Below are positions 59,083-64,000 of a DNA stretch of 64,000 nucleotides, piece after piece; positions within the stretch are counted from its first letter, which is position 1; every line of letters starts with the position of its first letter. Position numbers and translations under genes: made by a program. The DNA comes from Enterobacillus tribolii. GTDB lineage: Bacteria > Pseudomonadota > Gammaproteobacteria > Enterobacterales > Enterobacteriaceae. The notes under the pieces were generated by a model. It ran no database searches. It had not been told where the DNA came from and was given only the letters and a program-made list of their open reading frames with translations. Location: the NCBI RefSeq assembly GCF_003363015.1, contig NZ_QRAP01000003.1, forward strand, positions 124,001 to 188,000, written 5' to 3'.

Positions 59083-60084
59083 TTAAAGCTTGGCGTATTT
59101 TTCCAGCGTTCTGACCAGTTGGGTGACGAAGCCGTATTCGTTGTCGTACCACGACACCGTTTTCACCAACTGCAGATCGCCGAATTCCGTCACTTCGGTC
59201 TGCGTTGCGTCAAACAGTGAGCCGAACTCGGTACCGACGATGTCGGACGACACAATTTCTTCATCCGTATAACCGAACGAGGGGTTGTTTTCCGTGGCTT
59301 TCTTCATCAGCGCGTTGATTTCATCCACGGTTACTTTTTTCTCCAGCACAGAGACCAGCTCCGTTACCGAGCCGGTCAGCACCGGAACCCGCTGGGCGTG
59401 ACCTTTAAGCCTGCCGTTCAGCGCCGGAACCACCAGGCCGATGGCCTTGGCCGCGCCCGTGGTGTGAGGAATGATGTTTTCCGCCGCGGCACGTGATGCA
59501 CGCAGATCTTTCCCGCGCGGCCCGTCGACCAGAGACTGGGTGCCGGTGTAGGCATGGATCGTCGTCATCGTGCCGGCTTTGATACCGAAACCATCATGCA
59601 GCGCTTTCGCCATCGGCGCCAGGCAGTTGGTGGTGCAGGACGCCACGGAGATAATCGTGTCGCCCGCGCTCATGGCGTCATCGTTCACGTTGAACACAAT
59701 GGTTTTCATATCCCCGGCCGGGGCGGAAATCAGCACTTTTTTCGCGCCGGCGTCCAGGTGCGCCCGCGCTTTATCTTCGGACGTATAGAAACCGGTGCAC
59801 TCCACCACGATTTCAACACCGAGCTTACCCCACGGGATATTGCGCGCGTCTTTTTCGGCGTACACGGTGATTTTTCGTCCGTCAACGATCAGCGCGTCAT
59901 CGGTATAGTCCACTCTGGTTTTAAAAGCGCCGTAACTGGTGTCGTGCTTCAGCAGGTAAGCCAAGACCTTGGGCGATGTCAGATCGTTTACCGCCACGAT
60001 CTCCAGTTCGCTGGAAACCTCAAGCAGCCTGCGTAAAACCAAGCGGCCGATGCGTCCGAACCCATTGATACCAATCTTCTTCAT
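59083..60084 (-). CDS. gapC: Glyceraldehyde-3-phosphate dehydrogenase, GapC type
   Basis: NAD-dependent GAPDH of 333 residues. NAD motif [10 protein letters not shown] with N33/D34, catalytic C150 ([13 protein letters not shown]) and H177 ([10 protein letters not shown]). The sequence is not the housekeeping E. coli GapA type but the GapC type resembling enzymes of Gram-positive bacteria ([50 protein letters not shown]). E. coli K-12 gapC is a disrupted pseudogene; here the frame is intact. The ATG at 60084 has GGAGG upstream. A housekeeping gapA presumably lies elsewhere. Confidence 0.94.
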   Translation of the reverse strand: MKKIGINGFGRIGRLVLRRLLEVSSELEIVAVNDLTSPKVLAYLLKHDTSYGAFKTRVDYTDDALIVDGRKITVYAEKDARNIPWGKLGVEIVVECTGFYTSEDKARAHLDAGAKKVLISAPAGDMKTIVFNVNDDAMSAGDTIISVASCTTNCLAPMAKALHDGFGIKAGTMTTIHAYTGTQSLVDGPRGKDLRASRAAAENIIPHTTGAAKAIGLVVPALNGRLKGHAQRVPVLTGSVTELVSVLEKKVTVDEINALMKKATENNPSFGYTDEEIVSSDIVGTEFGSLFDATQTEVTEFGDLQLVKTVSWYDNEYGFVTQLVRTLEKYAKL

Positions 60085-60392
60085 CACGTACCTCCACGTT
60101 AACGTGAAACGATAAAACCTGCAGAACAGCTTCAACTATTAGTACACCCCGGCTATTCCCGCAAATTCACAAAGGAAAATGATTCAGCGGCGTGTCCGCC
60201 GGACTTTACATCGAAGGAAACGGACGAATAAGAAAAAGGGGGGAAAGGAAAAGTGATAAATATAGCGGGAAAATGTGTCACCATGAATAAGATCAGATAA
60301 AACCGACGGAAAATCCCTGGTAAAGAAAAAACCACGCATTCGTTAATATCAGAGAATTGCGCTAATTCACTGCTGTAATCACTATACCGGCA
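60085..60392. other. gapC upstream region, no gene seen
   Basis: About 310 AT-rich bases holding the gapC promoter and, at the far end, the terminator of the next gene. No motif could be assigned with confidence. Confidence 0.5.
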
Positions 60393-60426
60393 AATAAAAA
60401 AGCCGGATAAAAAATGATATCCGGCT
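60393..60426 (-). terminator. Terminator of the small secreted-protein gene
   Basis: AGCCGGATA and TATCCGGCT (60426-60418 / 60409-60401) form a 9-bp stem followed on the minus strand by TTTTTTATTT. Confidence 0.88.
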
Positions 60427-60449
60427 CTATTTCAGACTAAAAATCGGGC

Positions 60450-60728
60450 TTACTGGATGCCCATCGATGCTTTCATCTGGCCCATATACTCCAGACCCTG
60501 CTTACAGGCAGTGTCCTGAGACTCCGCAGGCATCGCGGCGATTTGCTTCTTGCTCTCTTCCATCTGAGTTTTCATCGCGTCCATCTGCGCTTTAGCCGCT
60601 TCATTCTCAGAGGCTTTAGCGATCAGCGCGTCGACTTCATCAACGTATTTTTTACAGGTATCGGTCATGTCGGCAAATACAGAGGTAGATAAAGCCAGCA
60701 AACCGCAAGCGAGAACTAATTTTTTCAT
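60450..60728 (-). CDS. Small periplasmic protein (DUF5339-like)
   Basis: 92 residues with a Sec signal peptide (MKKLVLACGLLALSTSVFA, cleaved before DMTDTC). The mature 73 residues are predicted helical, rich in Ala, Met, Lys and Glu, with two cysteines (TCKKYV, ACKQGLEYMGQM) that may form a disulfide between the first and last helix. It resembles the small DUF5339 family; function unknown. Own terminator; a promoter must lie in the 296-base gap to ramR. Confidence 0.75.
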   Translation of the reverse strand: MKKLVLACGLLALSTSVFADMTDTCKKYVDEVDALIAKASENEAAKAQMDAMKTQMEESKKQIAAMPAESQDTACKQGLEYMGQMKASMGIQ

Positions 60729-61024
60729 TGTGCATCCTGCCCTAAAAGATTAATAAAAATAATATGCATAATTATGCCCGATAATTTTAATTCATTCTTA
60801 ATAGGTAAAAAAGTATCTGGCCCACATTGTCACAACCCGGGAATTAATCAAGCTTTCGCTGCTTAATAATAAAAGCGATTAAACACAAGCAATTATATGC
60901 AGAGGATAACAACAGGAAGGATGTATTAAGCAAAACAGAATGCCTAAATAAGGAATAGTCCTAACGCCCCCGGGAAAGCGGGAAAAACATTTCCGACGCC
61001 GCAAGCCAGCGCCGGACTTAACGC

Positions 61025-61603
61025 TTATTCCCCATTGGTAATCGCTTTCCACGTCGCCTCAAAGCCGATGTTTTTATACTCAGCGGCGCGTTCGGGGTCG
61101 CGGGTGGCGAACTCCATCGTGGTATCCGCCAGCGCCATAAACATACCGTGGCCAAAAGTACGGAACGGCGACGTGCGGAAGATCGGCCGTACGGACTGCT
61201 CACACCGCCGGTACATTTCCGGATACATATCCGCGCCTTGCTGCTCCGTCTCTTCGGTGATTTTGTCGCTGACCGCCAGCTGGCGCATAGTACGATGCCC
61301 TTCGGGATGAAGGATCGCCCAGTCGATGTAGCAGTTCCAGATATAGTTCGTGTATTTTCTGGCGTCATGCTCGCTGCTGTCGATATTCTCCAGCGTGAAC
61401 TGACACAGATCCTGCTTCAGGAACAGGTATACCCCGTTGAGCAACTCGTCTTTGGTCGCGAAATAACGAAACAATGTGCCTTCGGCAACGCCCGCCTTCC
61501 GGGCAATCAACGACGTCGGCGCACTGATACCCAGCTGTGCGATTGCGGCGGTTGCCGCTTCCAGCAGAGCCTGCTTTTTCTCTTCACTTTTAGGACGCGC
61601 CAC
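61025..61603 (-). CDS. ramR: TetR-family repressor RamR
   Basis: 192-residue TetR protein: HTH at about 10-55 (LLEAATAAIAQLGISAPTSLIARKAGVAEGTLFRYFATKDELL) and helical ligand domain. It is divergent from romA-ramA, exactly the arrangement in Klebsiella, Salmonella and Enterobacter, where RamR represses ramA until bound by bile acids, dyes or drugs. A matching operator lies between the genes. Position and operator carry the assignment. Confidence 0.85.
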   Translation of the reverse strand: MARPKSEEKKQALLEAATAAIAQLGISAPTSLIARKAGVAEGTLFRYFATKDELLNGVYLFLKQDLCQFTLENIDSSEHDARKYTNYIWNCYIDWAILHPEGHRTMRQLAVSDKITEETEQQGADMYPEMYRRCEQSVRPIFRTSPFRTFGHGMFMALADTTMEFATRDPERAAEYKNIGFEATWKAITNGE

Positions 61604-61692
61604 CGCGTTTTACCCCCCGCGCGTTAAAAAACGCATGATTGAAACACGATCCCCTACGTACCGCAACATTTGTATAGATTCTGTAAACCTGC

Positions 61693-61733
61693 TTGACGGT
61701 ATAACGTCGCCACCTATAATGAGTAATTACTCA
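61693..61733 (+). promoter_or_regulatory. romA-ramA promoter with RamR operator
   Basis: TTGACG (61693-61698), 16 bases, TATAAT (61715-61720). The perfect palindrome TGAGTAATTACTCA (61720-61733) begins at the last base of the -10 and covers the start site, like the RamR site of Salmonella whose outer TGAGT/ACTCA arms I recall as the same. Confidence 0.8.
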
Positions 61734-61794
61734 CTCATAATCAAGTGAATCACTCAGGAACGCACGGAGTGTGTGATCGGGTTAGCGTCTAAAC

Positions 61795-62898
61795 ATGAAA
61801 TTTCTCAAAGTCAGCGTGGTGATTGTGATGTTATTAGCAGCGGCGGGATGTGTTTCGTTAGGCCTCAATGCCGGCTTCGGCCATGCCCCGCAGGGAGAAC
61901 GCGCGGAGCAACTGGCCCGTTCCCCGCACTATAATGACGGGCAGTTTCATAATGAACTGCCGACGACCATGCTGACCGGAGACAAGGGGCAGCTGGCCCT
62001 GCTGTGGGAGTTTGTCGCGGGCAAGCGGGAAAACCTGCGCCCCGCCGGCGATCTGCCGTATGTCACCACCGATCTGGCAGCGCTGGAGACGCAGGAAGAT
62101 GTCATCGTCTGGCTGGGCCACTCCTCGTGGTACATGCAGCTGGCGGGCAAACGCATTCTCATCGATCCGGTTTTCAGCGACTACGCCGCGCCTTTCTCCT
62201 TCCTGAACAAAGCGTTCGGCGGAAAATACCCGTGGCGGGCGGAAGACATGCCGGAAATCGATTATCTGCTCATTTCCCATGATCATTATGACCACCTGGA
62301 TTACGCCACGATCCAGGCACTTAACCCAAAAGTCGGGCAATTCCTGACGCCGCTGGGCGTAGGCGCTCATCTTGAACATTGGGGGATCCCGCCAGACAAG
62401 GTCCGGGAAGCGGACTGGCGGCAGTCGTGGACGCTCACCAACACGCTGACCGTTCATGTTCTGCCTGCACGGCACTTCTCCGGACGCAGCCTGAAGAGGA
62501 ACCAAACGCTGTGGGCCAGCTTTCTGTTCGAAACGCCGGTGCGCAAGATTTATTACAGCGGTGACAGCGGCTACGGCCCGCACTTCAAAGCCATTGGCGA
62601 TCGTTTCGGCGCTATCGACATCGCGATTATGGAAAACGGCCAGTATGACCCCGGTTGGCAGCAGATTCACATGATGCCGGAGGAAACCGCACAGGCCACC
62701 GCCGATCTCAACGCACGCGCCGTCATCCCCAGCCACGCTGGTCGCTTCGTACTGGCGAACCACGCCTGGGACGACCCTTACCGCCGGCTGGCGGCGGCAA
62801 GCAAGAACTACGCATTTTCATTATTAACGCCCAGGTTGGGCGACGTTGTTTACCCGGCGCAGAAGGATCAAACCTTCGGCGCATGGTGGGAAGAATAA
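61795..62898 (+). CDS. romA: RomA, MBL-fold lipoprotein-like protein
   Basis: 367 residues. N-terminal signal with a lipobox-like LAAAGC (cysteine 19), then a UlaG/NAPE-PLD-type metallo-beta-lactamase fold: WLGHSSWYMQLAGKRILIDPVFSDYA, metal motif ISHDHYDHLDYATI, PARHFSGRS, YYSGDSGYGPHFKAIGD, IPSHAGRFVLANHAW. In Klebsiella and Enterobacter romA precedes ramA and was linked to outer-membrane porin decrease; its substrate is unknown. Ribosome site is weak. Confidence 0.88.
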   Translation: MKFLKVSVVIVMLLAAAGCVSLGLNAGFGHAPQGERAEQLARSPHYNDGQFHNELPTTMLTGDKGQLALLWEFVAGKRENLRPAGDLPYVTTDLAALETQEDVIVWLGHSSWYMQLAGKRILIDPVFSDYAAPFSFLNKAFGGKYPWRAEDMPEIDYLLISHDHYDHLDYATIQALNPKVGQFLTPLGVGAHLEHWGIPPDKVREADWRQSWTLTNTLTVHVLPARHFSGRSLKRNQTLWASFLFETPVRKIYYSGDSGYGPHFKAIGDRFGAIDIAIMENGQYDPGWQQIHMMPEETAQATADLNARAVIPSHAGRFVLANHAWDDPYRRLAAASKNYAFSLLTPRLGDVVYPAQKDQTFGAWWEE

Positions 62899-62936
62899 AT
62901 AATCCGGCGAATAAAAGAATAGTTTAAGGAGAAAGC

Positions 62937-63278
62937 ATGAATATTCCCGTTCAGGTAGTAGAAGTGCTGGTCGACTGGATCGATCAAAACCTGCATAAAC
63001 CGCTGCGTATTGATGAAATCGCCCGCTATTCTGGTTATTCCAAATGGCATCTGCAACGACTGTTTTCACGCCATACGGGCGAGAGCCTGGGGCAATATGT
63101 ACGCAAGAGAAGACTGCAAATGGCGGCGCAGGAATTGCTTGATACCAATGACAGGATTCTGGATATCAGCATGAAATACGGCTTCGATTCGCAGCAGACG
63201 TTTACCCGGACTTTCAGCAAAACATTCCACCAGACGCCGGGGGCTTACCGGAAATATGGGAACATGGAGGCCAGGTGA
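62937..63278 (+). CDS. ramA: Multidrug-resistance activator RamA
   Basis: AraC-family protein of 113 residues, exactly the length of Klebsiella RamA. VLVDWIDQNLHKPLRIDEIARYSGYSKWHLQRLFSRHTGESLGQYVRKRRL and MKYGFDSQQTFTRTFSKTFHQTPGAYRK are the two HTH units that bind marboxes. It should raise AcrAB-TolC and lower porin expression. Strong AAGGAG upstream; cotranscribed with romA (38 bases apart) under RamR control. Confidence 0.9.
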   Translation: MNIPVQVVEVLVDWIDQNLHKPLRIDEIARYSGYSKWHLQRLFSRHTGESLGQYVRKRRLQMAAQELLDTNDRILDISMKYGFDSQQTFTRTFSKTFHQTPGAYRKYGNMEAR

Positions 63279-63285
63279 AAACGGG

Positions 63286-63320
63286 GCCGGCGTGTTGGAT
63301 AAAATCACGCCGGCGTTTTT
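63286..63320 (+). terminator. Terminator of romA-ramA
   Basis: GCCGGCGTG (63286-63294) and CACGCCGGC (63306-63314) form a 9-bp stem followed by GTTTTT, eight bases after the ramA stop codon. Confidence 0.9.
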
Positions 63321-63534
63321 GTCATATATTTATCCGTCATTTTCACCTACGAGAAAATGTAAGTATCCCGCATAATCATTCCCCCGCTTCCAGTGAACCT
63401 ATGATGTACTTTTGAAGCTAATTTTTGCTTTTCGCTCACAGCGGACCTGGCTACTTTCCTATCTGCCCGTTTTATTCCCGCTTTTATCACGGTGCGCCGT
63501 GCCAGGATAAGCAGGTTAATGCATAACGCTAACG

Positions 63535-63543
63535 TGTTATAAT
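63535..63543 (+). promoter_or_regulatory. Extended -10 promoter of the DUF523 gene
   Basis: TG-T-TATAAT is a perfect extended -10; the -35 region is poor. Transcription would start at about 63550, 27 bases before the ATG. Confidence 0.55.
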
Positions 63544-63576
63544 CCAGGCGTTTTATTATCTTAATTGCAAGAAAAA

Positions 63577-64000
63577 ATGATAAACAAAATTCTGGTAAGC
63601 GCTTGCCTGATGGGTTTCAAAGTCCGCTATAACGGCAGTGAGAAAGCCCCGATAATCGCTCAGCTTGCCCATTGGCAACAGGAGCAACGTCTGGTGATCC
63701 ATTGTCCTGAACTGGCTGCCGGGTTGTCTGTACCACGCCCTCCGGCAGAGATTATTTCTGCTAACGGTAACGACGTGATGCATGGACGAGCCAGAATAAC
63801 AGAAAATACAGGGCGGGATGTTACTGAGCACTATCAGCTTGCAGCCTGGCTGGCACTGCGTACCGCACAGGAGTCTGGTTGTACTGCTGCGTTGTTAACT
63901 GACGGTAGTCCAACATGCGGCAGCCGGTATATCTATGACGGCTCTTTTAGCGGCCAGCGTAAACCAGGTATGGGAGTCGCAGCATCGTTACTGTCTGAGC
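63577..64000 (+). CDS. DUF523 family protein (3' end outside the window)
   Basis: 141 residues seen, open to the right edge. KILVSACLMGFKVRYNG, HCPELAAGLSVPRPPAEI, TALLTDGSPTCGSRYIYDG and GMGVAASLL (paraphrased from the frame) are the cysteine-containing family blocks of DUF523 (YbbK-like), function unknown; conserved cysteines in SACLMG, HCPE and PTCGS suggest metal or sulfur chemistry. Base composition is less GC-rich than the genes to its left. Only weak AAGAA precedes the ATG. Confidence 0.85.
   Translation, partial: MINKILVSACLMGFKVRYNGSEKAPIIAQLAHWQQEQRLVIHCPELAAGLSVPRPPAEIISANGNDVMHGRARITENTGRDVTEHYQLAAWLALRTAQESGCTAALLTDGSPTCGSRYIYDGSFSGQRKPGMGVAASLLSE

Noticed and set aside
60153-60335. 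A 60-codon Phe-rich frame upstream of gapC
   Set aside because: No ribosome site and low-complexity hydrophobic sequence from AT-rich DNA.

Overview
The window is a contiguous piece of a gamma-proteobacterial chromosome of the order Enterobacterales. The evidence is the set of genes with close E. coli counterparts (livKH, panM, rbn, rpoH, ftsXEY, rsmD, yhhLMN, dsdCXA, sodA, cdaR/gar/gud, fdhD-fdoGHI-fdhE, yigL-pldB-rhtB, yhgN-asd, ryhB-yhhY). The gene order is not that of E. coli: blocks that lie far apart there are joined here, zntA and the glg genes are absent from their usual places, and only one liv binding protein is present. A non-E. coli family such as Pectobacteriaceae or a relative is plausible, but I cannot fix the genus. 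Coding sequence is GC-rich, high 50s percent by eye. No tRNA, rRNA, CRISPR array, prophage or insertion sequence was recognised. Genes run off both ends (livH on the left, a DUF523 gene on the right).

Layout. 1-3.3 kb: liv operon start, divergent from panM-rbn. 3.4-7.8 kb: an L-rhamnonate operon (rhmR, aldolase, rhmD, rhmT) in which a DapA-family aldolase replaces the usual RhmA. 7.8-14.9 kb: rpoH and ftsYEX, then rsmD-yhhL, DUF2500/DUF1820 and yhhN. 14.9-20.3 kb: D-serine catabolism (dsdC/dsdXA), yiiM and sodA with a Fur-type promoter. 20.6-31.6 kb: a complete galactarate/glucarate regulon: cdaR, the six-gene run gudP-gudX-gudD-garL-garR-garK, and divergent garD. A shared TGCACAAT motif occurs in both control regions. 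31.7-38.4 kb: formate dehydrogenase O with its accessory genes; fdoG reads through an in-frame UGA as selenocysteine. 38.4-42.9 kb: yigL-pldB, rhtB, yhgN and asd. 43-46.2 kb: an orphan BtsS-type sensor kinase, the iron-responsive small RNA RyhB, yhhY, and an RcsA-like regulator in a lower-GC stretch.

46.2-50.3 kb: a long AT-rich non-coding region leads into an MgtB-type Mg2+ ATPase. A PhoP box, two leader peptides and three mutually exclusive RNA segments suggest mgt-leader attenuation, but no mgtC is present. 50.5-55.2 kb: a small acidic orphan protein and a 1446-residue protein with two 2-hydroxyacyl-CoA dehydratase activase domains fused to a dehydratase-like half. 55.2-63.3 kb: two multidrug-resistance modules. 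The first is a translationally coupled emrA-emrB-AraC operon; the second is ramR/romA-ramA with a recognisable RamR operator. Between them lie an intact gapC and a small secreted protein. The window ends in a DUF523 gene.

The sugar-acid regulons feed central carbon metabolism. The other prominent theme is stress response: heat shock (rpoH with a sigma-E promoter), superoxide and iron (sodA, RyhB, Fur boxes), magnesium (mgtB) and antibiotics (ramA, emrAB). The strongest candidates for new biology are the mgtB leader, the fused activase protein and its uncharacterised surroundings, and the putative CdaR motif.
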